Part shown: piece by piece, positions 9,399 to 19,209 of the stretch | How positions within the stretch are numbered: the stretch's first letter is position 1 | Layout of the letters: every line of letters begins with the position of its first letter | Source of the DNA: Zarea fungicola | Lineage: Eukaryota > Ascomycota > Sordariomycetes > Hypocreales > Cordycipitaceae | Length of the DNA stretch: 26,851 nucleotides | Assembly: GCA_900169235.1 (NCBI GenBank) | Contig: FWCC01000570.1 | Span: forward strand, 1-26,851 | Direction of reading: 5' to 3' | Translations under genes and position numbers: made by a program | The notes under the pieces: model-generated | What the model saw: the letters and a program-made list of their open reading frames with translations, nothing else | The model's database searches: none | What the model was told of the DNA's origin: nothing

Positions 9399-10736
9399 TC
9401 AGCAGCTTGCATCCATCATTAAAATTGGCCATGCCATGGCTGGCTGCCAATCTGCACCGAGATATTCGCTAATAGCATAAACTTCTGCACACGGCCGTCC
9501 ACCAATCCACCAGATACTAGAGCATCTAGAAGCAATCGCAAAGTAGTGTGCGAGGATCACTAGGGCTCGTGGGCTTCGGCAATCCACAAGCTTAGTGTAT
9601 CGATCCGGCCAAAACATCGGAGACATGCACACTTGTGCATAAAGCTTGCCTTCCTTTTCTCCTGCCTCGGCATTTTCCCATAGTTCACTGATGTGGCTGA
9701 CGACGGTTTCGTACACGATACGGTCTTCACGCTCATCCCTGTCGCTCGCTACACCGTACTCAAAAATGTGGCAGAACTTCTCAGACGGTGTGCAAACTGG
9801 AGCTGGCGAGGCTCTGGGGAATCGAAGCTTGGATCCGAACAGACGATTCACAGTCATCGCGCCACTGTCATTTCCCAGCAGGGTCAACGATGCCGTCACC
9901 ACAATCATTGCACCGTTGCACATTTGGAGCCACCGAGTTGGCGGCAGGTATATTCCAGCCTGTCGCTGTTCTGGTCTACTTGCAAAGGAATGCAATGCAA
10001 GGAGCATGGAAGTAAAGGTTGCAGCCTCGGCCATGTGAACTTGGAGATTGTTGAGAGCCTGATGAAAGCCCTGCAATGCGAGGATAAGATAATGCGCAGC
10101 ATCAACTTGAAGCTGCACAGGATCCAGAGCACCGTAAGAGGTAGTGACGTCCCGGCCGTCGACAAGATAAATCGCCGACAGAGCCATCACTACATTCAAT
10201 AAGGGTTCATATTCCAGGGCCAGAAACGGGATATCCCTCGACCAGATTTCTCTTGCCTCTTGTTGGTATGATGCCGGTAGGGTTGGGCAGATTCGAGATG
10301 TGAAAATTTGTAAGAGGCGGAGTTCCTGCAGGCGGCGTGCACATGTCTCTCGTGAGAATGGCAGTAAAGGCGCGCTATAGTATGAGCACGCCTGTTCAAG
10401 GTTGACATGGGTGTCACGGCGCTCGCTAGTAGGTGAATTTGTACTGCGGGACTGAAGCCCTTCGCGCTGCCGGTATTCGCATGTCACTTTATGCAGACGA
10501 CAGTTTCCCTGTGGTGGCCCAGTCAATTGTTTGGTCCAAAACCAAGAAAAAGAATTGGAGAGTATGGTGCGTGGTGTGACGAACACATATTGGCCTGGCT
10601 TCATCGCACTAGAACGATGGTAATTATATTAGCGGATGGTTGGACCGTTGAGACGGATACTCTGCCTTACCTTAACGCGGCGTGTCCGACAACATGTGCA
10701 CCCGTTTCGCGACTTTGTGTGGAAGAGACGTGGCAT
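9399..10736 (-). CDS. Zn2Cys6 (Gal4-type) transcription factor, Upc2-like architecture
   Basis: Predicted nuclear regulator. I reconstruct three exons: 10736-10671, 10608-10585 and 10508-9399 (399 residues). Intron 1 (62 nt) has GTAAGG...CTAAT...TAG; intron 2 (76 nt) has GTTCGT...TTGAC...CAG. Only this splicing joins the zinc cluster: exon 1 gives SRNGCTCCRTRRVK, exon 2 gives CDEARPIC, exon 3 gives GNCRLHKVTCEY, i.e. C-x2-C-x6-C-x6-C-x2-C-x6-C. The rest fits the fungal-specific domain seen in Upc2-like factors: RRLQELRLLQIF near residue 90, FLALEYEPLLNVVMALSAIYL in the middle, and the C-terminal RALVILAHYFA, WWIGG and EYLGADWQPAMAWP blocks. The ATG at 10736 sits just before the finger, usual for the class. 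Its targets are unknown; no metabolic cluster adjoins it. The ATG at 10604 would start inside the finger and drop half of it. Confidence 0.85.
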
Positions 10737-10792
10737 GGCTGGGAGGTTTGTTCGTGTAATTACTGCCAAAATGTTAAATGTTCACCGATAAT

Positions 10793-10826
10793 ATACACAC
10801 ACGCACGTACATATATATATATATGC
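10793..10826. repeat. (AC)n/(AT)n microsatellite
   Basis: A short AC-rich run (ACACACACGCACGTAC) passes into a perfect AT dinucleotide run at about 10811-10824. It lies ~60 bp upstream of the Zn2Cys6 gene's ATG, in its promoter or leader. Confidence 0.85.
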
Positions 10827-12018
10827 ATTATTGATCTCTATAAAGAGCAAACAGGTCATTGTGTGCGGGACGGCGCTAAATGCTGACAGCCCCCCTCCCT
10901 TCCCCTTCTAGCTCCATTGGAGTATCTAGTCAACAAGCGTCTAGATCAGTGACTGAATTTGTCGATGGCTCCTTTAGCCGCTTGGCAATGAGAAACACCA
11001 AGAGACTAACAAACAAGGCTGATCTATGTTTTGGCCGCAATGCGCCTTGCCAAGACTCAACGATTTCGCCTTCCCTTTGCCTCTCCCCCCGCCCCCGGAA
11101 AGCAGTGCATTGGTCAGTAGTGAGCATCCGAATTTCGATGTGCTTACCGCTGACGGATTTACTTGTGGCTTTACGTCAGGGAGATCTATAAATTGGCGGC
11201 GCAACCAGATGCCACCACTAGGTCGACACCCCATTTGCAAACCTTGCCAGTGACCTCGCCTTGCAGCGTTCATCACCTGGGCCGGGGCAAAACCCTACAG
11301 TGCCCGCTAGCAAGCAGAGCAGCTGCCAAGAAGCTCCCAGCCCAAATTCTCGATTAGTGATCTTGACCACTAGTCAAGATGTGCATTTGCTATGTGCTCC
11401 GCCACTCCAGCTGACACCAAAGCCAGACGCGGCTTCCAAGCCCACCTAGCCCGAACTCTAACTCACGGCCTCGGCATAAACATAGGTGCAACCAAGAAGG
11501 CAAGAGGAACCATGGTCGACTCCAACCAACCCCTGCAAGAACATAACAGCTTTGCGTAGCCCGGCTTTGATAAAAACATGTATTAAGCTACTAACTGGTA
11601 CCATGATTTATAGGGCTTATACTAGTGTCCATATGTACTGATTGGTGCTAAAAACCCGCCTATGCATATACTGTTGCTCTTTGAATCAGTGGACAAGACC
11701 TTGGTCTGGTACCTCCGTTACCATCTTTCAGAGATTGGAGTCTACGTTGCCCCTTCTTATTGTAGAATTACTTCAATGGCCAATATGCTATAGCAAGATA
11801 CGACAATCTTACGGCCAGGAGAGAGAATTAAAAAATCTTTACCAAAATTGAGTAAGCTTCTCATGTAGTCAAAGAATTAGTTACTTTCATTGGCTGAGCC
11901 CTGCAGTAAGAATTTATTGAGTCGTGTTATCGGCTTTCCAAAACTGGAGCCAAATCACGCCAGAAGAGGAGGCAGGCTAGCAGATTCCAAGAGACTTTAG
12001 TCCAAGTGTGAGAGCTTG
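10827..12018. other. Intergenic, no gene seen
   Basis: A GC-moderate part (10870-11540) has overlapping ORFs of up to ~100 codons on both strands, none with a recognisable domain or consistent splice sites. A short perfect inverted repeat, ATCTTGAC-CACTA-GTCAAGAT, lies at 11360-11380. From ~11570 the sequence becomes plain intergenic. Confidence 0.45.
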
Positions 12019-12056
12019 ACGAAACCCCGAGTTCTCTGATGCCTACGGTCGTATGT
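12019..12056 (-). pseudogene. 5S rRNA pseudogene fragment (5' third)
   Basis: On the minus strand ACATACGACCGTAGGC followed by ATCAGAGAACTCGGGGTTTCGTC matches the first ~38 nt of the 5S copy at 3504-3605. Several differences, including CCC to TTT, are transitions. Similarity stops after GTC and no 3' part is found nearby, so this is a truncated, non-functional copy. Confidence 0.7.
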
Positions 12057-12418
12057 ATCGACCGTTCATCTAATTTCAAATGATGAATGGTACAGCCATT
12101 GGCTAAAACAGCCCAGCCGCGTCTTTCAGTGCTCGTCAGGCTGAATTGTGGCCAAAATGAATGCAATTTAAAACAGAACAGACGATGCTACTCAGATGTT
12201 GACGGAAGCCGCGTAGCCTGATACATGAAGCGTCCTGTATATTACAATATGAGCGGGCCAACTGTCATTCTCCAGCTATATTTTTACAGGTAAACCACAA
12301 AGTAATTTAAGCAAATTGACTAGGGCCACCTTATGAGAAGTTAACCTTGCATACTGTCTTATAGCTATGATTTCTAGCCAATTGAATTCTTTATTCCATA
12401 CAACATTCCTGCTCTGCG

Positions 12419-15400
12419 TCACGCTCCGCTGGTTGATGGACGAGGTATCCCACCAGCTGTTGGTGGACAGTCTGCCGACCGTGCCCCAGTTATCCATTGC
12501 CTAATAACATTGCCGTGCTCAGCATCCACAGGTAATTCTACAATACCATCTGGCATGCTGAAATAGCAGTTGCCCTCATCAATATACCAGCTAAACTGTT
12601 CATCAAAACTTCGATCGAGTAGGGCCTCATATAGAGCCACGACGAGAGGCTTCTTAAGAAGGGCGTGGGCCAGTAGTTCAGACCTGCTCGTAAGGGCATC
12701 AAGAGCCGTCCGCCTGAGCAAGAACCCATGGTCATTGTGAAGCCACGCCGCCATCTCCGTTAGCACCTTATCAGGCACCACGTCGGGTACTCGTGCCAAC
12801 ATCACCCTTAAAGCTTCTAATCGCACCCCTTTATCCGCGTCATCAAGCCGTGCCGCCACTGCTGTGAGCACCTTATCTGGTAGGACGGCAGACTTGCCCA
12901 CGGCCTCAAGAGCAGCCAATCGTACATCCTTTTCCCCGTCGCTAAGCAGCGCCACCATTGCCGTGAGCACCTTATCTGGCACTGTAGCCTGCTTCCCGAG
13001 AGCCTTTACAGCTTCTTGGCGCACACCCTTTTCCCCGTCGCTGAGCAGCGCCGTCATTGCCATGAGGAACTTATCTGGCACTGTAGCCTGCCCGAGAGCC
13101 TTAATAGCTTCTTGGCGTACCTCCTTTTCCTCGTCGCCAAGCTTCGCTACCAACGCAGCGAGAACAATATTAGACAAAGTGAGGCGACGGCCCAAGGCCT
13201 CGATAGCTGCCCTGCGCAGGCACTTGTCCTCATCGTCAAACCACGCCGCCATGGCAGTGGCTCCTGCATCAGACAGTGTCCTAGCAAGCCTGCCCAGCAC
13301 GTTAACAGCAGCCCAGCGTGTGCGGCAATGCTGACTATCAAGCCGCGCTACCACTGCCTCGAGTACGCTATTATGCAGAAGAATGCAGCCGTCCAAGGCA
13401 TCAGCAGCGGCCAAGGCGCAGAACTTGTCGTCAAGCAGCGCTACTATTGCCGTGAGCACCCTACCAGGCAATGTGGTACATTGAGACAAAGTACGGGCAG
13501 CGCAATTTTTCACGTCAAATCTATCATCAGAAAGACGCGCCACCATTGACATGAGCACATTGTCAGGCAATATAGCCTGCTTACCCAGGGCATTAACAGC
13601 CTCATAACGCACTAGCTCCTCCTCATCATTGAGCTGCGCCGCTATTGCTGTAAGCGCCTCATCAGGCATTGATTCCCGTTTTCCTAGAGCCTTCATAGCT
13701 TCCCGGCGTACATATTTATCCTCGTCGCTCAGACGCGCCACTATTGCTGTGCAGACTGTACTAGGTACTATCGCACGACTTCCTGATACCTGAACCGCTG
13801 CACGGCGCACGTCCGCGTCCTCATCGTTAATCAGTGACACTGCCGCTTCAAATACGTGATCGGGTAATGTGGCACGTTTGCCCAAGGCCGTCACTGCAGC
13901 GTGGCGCACCCGACAGTCCTCGTTATTAAGCCGCACGGCCACTGCGGCGAGCACCTCTTTAGACAACGCCATGCGGCGCCCCAAGGCGAATGCGGCACTC
14001 ATTTGCATATATGGATTAGTAATATTCTCAAGTATTTCCACTACCGCCAAAAGCACATCATCCGGTACCGGCGCCTGGCCGCACAAGGCTTTAATGGCTG
14101 CCTCGCGTACGCGTTCGTTGTCGTCGTCGAGCCGCGCCGCCACGACCTTGACGATACCTGGCGGAATTGAGGCTCGAGATTTTAAAGACTCTAGAATATT
14201 TCTCTGAACCTCACTAGAACCGTCAACTGAGGCCTCATCCAAGGCTTCCATTAGGGCCGTTTCTGGAAACTCAACTTCGCTTGCCAGCTCCGCATTTCCT
14301 CCGTAGAATCTGGACTCAAAAACCAGCCACTTGGCCAGCCGCGTTTCCAGGTCGTCCATTTTTGGCAAATTTTGCTGCTTTATTTCGCTTAAGCAATGCA
14401 TAACTAGTCGTTGATGCGTAACGCCCAAGAGGTCGAGCGGTTCCTGCTCAATCGCATCCATAAAATCTCCCGCCTCGCTAATTTCGTCTAGAAGGCCCGC
14501 AACAAAGCGCCAAAAGATGTCGTAGCGAGCTGTGTACTTTTGTCTTTGAAGAAACTCTTCTGGAGGACTCTCGTTTGTCTTTATATCCTTGCTATCGATT
14601 GCAAGGAATCGGAGCTTTCCTTTGGAACACCACTGCCGCACAAAATACCGTGCTGCAAAGTACTCCTGAAATGTTAGATGGATAAAGTGGTAATTTTGAA
14701 CGTAGTATTTTAATGAGATATCCGAGCTTCGTAGGAAAGATAGCAATGGCGCAGTCTTACTAGGTAGGAGGTTTCGTGAGAAGTGGTGCGATATCTGGTT
14801 AAGATGCTGCGATGTAAAGTTGATAGCATCATTGTGCAGTCCGGTGAAGGCCAGCCCCTCCATAAATGCCACCTCATCCGTAACAAATCTTTCCACTTCC
14901 GTCCTATCCATGTTTGCTAAATTTTCCTCTGTTAACTTCGTACCGTCGTGCCTCTTCTCTAGCCGTAAAATGTCCTTTCTCCACAGCTTCAACTCAATTT
15001 CCGTATAAATGCGAGTCATGGTATTCAACGTATCATCGAGCGGTACGTCATCCCAAGTATAGCAAAGGGCGTCTAATTGGATTGGGATTCGTACAAGACT
15101 ATGGATGAGCCAATGCTCCTGCAGGAATCTTCGGATACTTTCGACCTTGGCCACGTCCGTTTCGTTTTCAATTGTGAACGATTGTTTAATATATTCGTCC
15201 ACTTGATCTGGGCCAAATCCAATCGTTTCCAATTCAAGATGCAGTTTTAATGGAGCTCTGGCGGATGGTCGGGAGGTAATAATAATGTTAGGCTGTTGGA
15301 GAAGCGTTTTGAGGAACACGGGCATACTATCCTGGCTTTCCAAGTCCTGTGTTGTCAAGTCCTGTGTTTTCAGGTCCTGTGACACTTCGTCCAGACCGTC

Positions 15401-17237
15401 AAGTAGAAATAAAGTGTTGCTTATGCTGGTCTCTAATGCTTTAGATAACGCTCTGGCAAGGTCCGGTTTTCGCACTGACCCAAAGAACTCATGACAGATG
15501 AGATCTTCCATAGCATAGGTAGGCAAGGCGCGTCTGGCCGTAAGCTTCAAGTTTCTCAAAGGCACCCAAAGCACACGATCAAACAACTCGTTCCAATTGC
15601 TAAATTCGCCATTGATGAATCCATGGACAATCTTTTTACACAACGTAGTCTTGCCAACACCTGCACGTCCCCGAATTAAGATTCTCCGCGGTTTCATTAG
15701 TTGGCCGTTGTCTCCTCTCCGTTCTTCGAAAATATCCTTCAGGTCGATCTGTTTGGTCTTGTCCGGTACCTCGACTTTCTGTCGACCGAGGAGGGAGAAT
15801 GGGGAGGACAGAGTAGTCCCTTTTGTTTCTGAGTGACTTGTATCCTGGCTAACATTTTTCACGATGGCTAGGTTGATGTAGCACTGTTCCATTTGCAGCA
15901 GATCTCCTGAAAGTCGCTCAATGCTTAGCCTTTGCGGCGTGTAATGCTTCTCGCGTATCCATTCGTCGGCTTGCTCGAGCGGCGACTTTGCCTTCAGTTC
16001 TCTTATCTGTCCAGCCAATGCCTTGAACAGTTCGTCTTCCCGCCCACCACACTTGTTCAATCCGGTATGATTCGTATCCATAGGGAAGCTATCATCGGCG
16101 TGTAGCGCAGCTGAGTCCCTTGAAACTACCTGCGAAGGGTTAGACAGCTACCGACCAGGAAATCACCAGACTTACGAGGCCCAGCGATAGCCCAAATAAA
16201 TAATTGGGCTTTGTCTCATAGAAAGATCTGACTCGGAAATTCCGCACTCCATCTTGGCCGGGGGCCTTGCAATTCTCGAAGCTCCGGCTAAGGTCGCTGA
16301 GTTCGGCGCTATGACTTCTCAGAGATTGGACTAGCGTCGTGTCTGATCCCAGGAAGGCCGTTATCCAGGCCAAAGCAGTGCCAGCCATGGATATTGAAGA
16401 GCCTTGATGGGGGGTTCCAAGAAAGATAATTCCAGAGGTATCATCTATGATTTCTGGTGAATCAGGGTGACAGAGTGCCTTGTACGAGTCAGAAGGAACA
16501 GGATGGGTAAAATAGCTGACACTCAGCATACCTGTTTAATGATAATACCACCTAAGCTGTGGCCGATGAAGATGATAGGGAGGCGCTAGTAGGTGTTGGC
16601 CATTTTCAGTCACGAGTGTCGTGGTACTTACTCTGGATGACCGTCGGTTCTTGATTTCTCTTATCAGGGACCTGCCTATCTCCTGGGTGGTTTTTACAGG
16701 GGCGTCAAGCAGCCAGTTGGATTCATGGACGAAGTTCAAGATCCTGGCCTCGGAGAATTCGTTTGAAAGGAGATCTTTTAGCAGGTGGATCTTTTCCGGC
16801 TCCTGTACGGGTTGAGATTCAGCCGCAGTGGTCTCGTCGGTTTTTCGAGCCTCCCATGTATGGTCTGGATGTGCACCGAGGCCAGGGACGGCGATGATTC
16901 TGCATTCGAGTCAGTATCAATTGTGGGTTAGACAAGGAGTGTCAACGGACTCAAATTTGGCATCGTCCTTGCCAGCGATAACATGCAGCTTCCCACAGCG
17001 TTGCTCATCGCGGAGCCGAAAAATCTTACCGACGATACGCTGGAGTGATCTGCCGAGCAGCAATGTGACACTGGCCAAGCCAAGGCCCAAAAAAACACGC
17101 ATCCATGGCCAGCCCGTCACCATTCTGGCGCGAACTACGGCATAAGAAAAGCCGGACCGCAAACCTACAAAATAAGAACCGAAGCGGGTGACTGCCCGGG
17201 CAGGGTGGGTTGACGAAGAAAGTTGCCTAGAATTCAT
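12419..17237 (-). CDS. Fungal NLR: TM-like N-terminus, alpha/beta-hydrolase, NACHT, HEAT repeats
   Basis: Reconstructed as five exons: 17237-16951, 16899-16632, 16585-16532, 16478-16176 and 16129-12419 (1540 residues). Introns are 51, 46, 53 and 46 nt with GTCCGT, GTAAGT, GTATGC and GTAAGT donors, CTGAC/TGACTG/CTAAC branch points and AG acceptors; every junction keeps frame. Residues 44-62 form a hydrophobic, possibly membrane segment. Residues ~96-310 are a lipase-like alpha/beta-hydrolase: AVPGLGAHP, nucleophile Ser195 in GHSLGG, IIFLGTPHQGS at 221-230; the His in MDTNHTGL (~325) is a candidate triad residue. The NACHT ATPase has Walker A GRAGVGKTT (458-466), Walker B LFLLDGLDE (544-552), a TSRP sensor (~590), and later HLTFQEYFAARYF. 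Residues ~960-1460 are about 15 HEAT repeats of ~33 residues, then a short tail. By family analogy the HEAT part senses, NACHT oligomerises and the hydrolase is the output; this is inference. It may be a self/non-self or immune-type receptor. Confidence 0.88.
12864..13160 (-). repeat. Near-identical HEAT-repeat units at DNA level
   Basis: Within the NLR coding sequence, units of 99, 99 and ~96 bp begin at 12864, 12963 and 13062. They share long blocks (GTGAGCACCTTATCTGG, CACTGTAGCCTGC, TTTTCCCCGTCGCT). The last lacks one codon (ALGQAT against ALGKQAT). The other HEAT units are clearly more diverged, so these three reflect recent duplication or conversion. Confidence 0.8.
15341..15385 (-). repeat. 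15-bp in-frame tandem repeat inside NACHT
   Basis: Three 15-bp units (15341-15355, 15356-15370, 15371-15385) share CAAGTCCTGTG and encode DLKTQ, DLTTQ and DLESQ, placed just after the Walker B motif and before the TSRP sensor strand. The 15-bp period keeps frame, so copy number could change without breaking the protein. Confidence 0.8.
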
Positions 17238-17708
17238 GGCGGATGAGATGTAGCTGGGTTTCAACTGCCGCTGGTCGCAAGACCAAATAAGATACGTGTC
17301 ATCCACCGACAGCTGGATTTGCTGTCACGTATAGGGGTTGACAATCAGTTTTTTGAAAGTCGACGGAGTTCGCTGTGTGGGAATGAATAGCCTATGTGAG
17401 TGAGCCGCCGGCGGTGATATCACAATCCAAAGAAACTGTGAAGGTTGCATGTAGGAAATAGAGTTCATGATAGATGCCAGCTACCCCAGCCTTCTCAATC
17501 ACCGTTTGAAGGCACTGCTCGCCTGTATGAATGCTGAACACGAAACCAGAAGCCAGCCTTTCCTGGTCAACTGAGCAGCGACGCTGAGCTGTCACTGCAT
17601 GTCGCGTTGCACACACGGGTGGGTACCTTTGCCATCTAATAAGAAGCATTCTAGTAAGCCACAGCGGCAAAACTACGCATGCACAGAAAAAAAATCACAA
17701 CTCATTAC

Positions 17709-17778
17709 CATCGCAGCGTCGGCTGCATTCCTACCACCCTGGCCAACTTTGACGATGTTGCTGTGGAGTGGCCTGGTC
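17709..17778 (+). repeat. Copy A, part 1, of a diverged direct repeat
   Basis: About 70 bp matching 25961-26030 at roughly three quarters of positions by eye. Shared words include CTACCACCCT/GTACCACCCT and TTGACGATGTTGC, then a diverged GTGGAGTGGCC/GTAGAATGGCC. In the other copy the stretch reads as MAASAVLVPPYSTLDDVAVE; here a one-base loss after CCAACT shifts that frame, so it looks like a decayed coding remnant. Confidence 0.6.
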
Positions 17779-18464
17779 GGAAGTTCTGTCGCCATGACGG
17801 AGGCTTTTCCTATAATTACAGTGGCATCTGGGGGCTGTTCCTTTTTGACTTTTTTGCTCTCCTATGCCATTTTTTGTCTGTTTTAGACTACAAGGTATAT
17901 ACTGTGATAAATTACTTTTCCGCGCCGATACTCTTTTTTGAATTCGCAGTGGTTCCTCAACGTCTGTTGGTTGGTTTCAGGCAACCATCTCGGCCATTTT
18001 CTTCTAAAAGATGGACAAGAGCGAAAGTTTTGCAAATATGGTGGATGAATAATGCTGTCAATAATACATTAAACACAGGATGCCATGACTTGCCACGTCT
18101 CATGGATGAAGAGCTGCGAGAGTCAGCAAAATGCCACCATATCCTGATGATCCGTCTGGGAGTGTGTGTTATGTACAGGCCAATTTTCTGATGAGCTGTC
18201 ATTACATAGAATATTGCATGATGCATGATGCATGGATGCCTTTGATGCCCAATAACACATTTCCAGTGCACCACGCCGCTTCGGCAATATCTCGCGAACC
18301 TGGTGGTCCATAATTAAACCAATGTCTGGTTGCATCTCTTGGGCCCTGTCGCGTAAGTTACTTCATTTTGGGAAATAAAAGTAGTAGATCTCAGCATTTG
18401 GTCACTTGAACGAGGGCCTGACGGCAATACCTGGGTGCTGTGGCTGGCAGCGCTGGGCGGTGGG

Positions 18465-18522
18465 CAGCAACATGCAGCTCAGCTCTTCTGCCGTCCAGTA
18501 AAACTCACCCACAGAGCACTGC
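18465..18522 (+). repeat. Copy A, part 2, of a diverged direct repeat
   Basis: About 58 bp matching 26078-26134, in the same order and orientation as part 1. Shared blocks are AACATGCAG, TCAGCTCTT, CCGT and GCACTG. Parts 1 and 2 are nearly adjacent in copy B but ~0.69 kb apart here. Confidence 0.6.
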
Positions 18523-19209
18523 CAAGAGCGGCCATGTTTCACCCCCTACGGATTCTTGCTGTCCAGTTCTAAACTGCGTGAGCCTGTCTCATACGGTGAA
18601 TGGGAGGGATGGCCAGACGTACAGTGTTGATTAATAACATCCCCCGCAGCAGGTAACCCTTGCGCGAACTCGCCAGATAAAACAACCTCACGTCTGCAGT
18701 ATCGGCAGGTAGAAAGCCTGCGAGAAAAGTCAATCCCAAATAGTGTGCATGCAATTTTTCTCCGTACGCGGAAGTGGGAGGCTGCTATACTTGTGCACGT
18801 AGATGCTGTTCTCCATGCTGGCGCACTTATGTTGCTGTCCCTTCTTGGTTGTACGTTCTGTGGCCACGGCTGATGAGGTGACTGCAAAGTTATGACGGGC
18901 AACTCCATCAACGGTGACTGACTACCGGACTTTCTCAATTTTTTAAAGACATGTTATGATTAGACTGGCCTTAAGTTATAGAACAAATGGCAGGTACATT
19001 AAATTCAGAAATTAATAACACATTTCCCAACACCTATACTAAATAAGTCTGATTGGCAAGCCTCCTATAACGGCAACCGAACCTGCCGTGCTACAAAACG
19101 GACATGCCGTTGTGTCACCCTTGTGATTGAAAGTACGTACTAGAAGGGAATTGATCATGGCAGCTGCACCTTGCTGGTCACCATCCAGCTGCTGCTGCGG
19201 ACAAGAAAC

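Larger units (their letters stand above)
17238..19209. other. Intergenic between NLR and TPR-CHAT genes, with repeat remnants
   Basis: Nearly 2 kb. It holds the NLR promoter side and the 3' flank of the TPR-CHAT gene. A 92-codon minus-strand ORF (17392-17670) has no recognised motif and is not called. Two pieces (17709-17778 and 18465-18522) match a contiguous stretch at 25961-26134. The ~0.66 kb between them (17779-18443) looks like an insertion relative to that other copy; it contains short CATGATG iterations near 18215-18240 but no identifiable element. A 130-codon minus-strand ORF (18546-18938) is also unrecognised. Confidence 0.5.

Noticed and set aside
10491..10886. 131-codon plus-strand ORF opposite the transcription factor's first exons.
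   Set aside because: It is antisense to the zinc-cluster exons, and the minus-strand reading is clearly the real one.
12864..14207. Several plus-strand ORFs of 69-177 codons opposite the HEAT region.
   Set aside because: They mirror the repetitive HEAT coding sequence, have Ser/Ala-rich low-complexity translations and no independent motif.
16140..17306. Three separate short genes upstream of the NACHT reading frame (16140-16529, 16536-16739, 16917-17306).
   Set aside because: They are exons of the NLR. Each gap has a good donor, branch point and acceptor, and splicing restores GHSLGG, GTPHQGS and the run into the NACHT exon in frame.
17392..17670. 92-codon minus-strand ORF just upstream of the NLR.
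   Set aside because: No recognised domain and no convincing splice path into the NLR; the NLR's own ATG at 17237 has a good context. Left as a possibility only.
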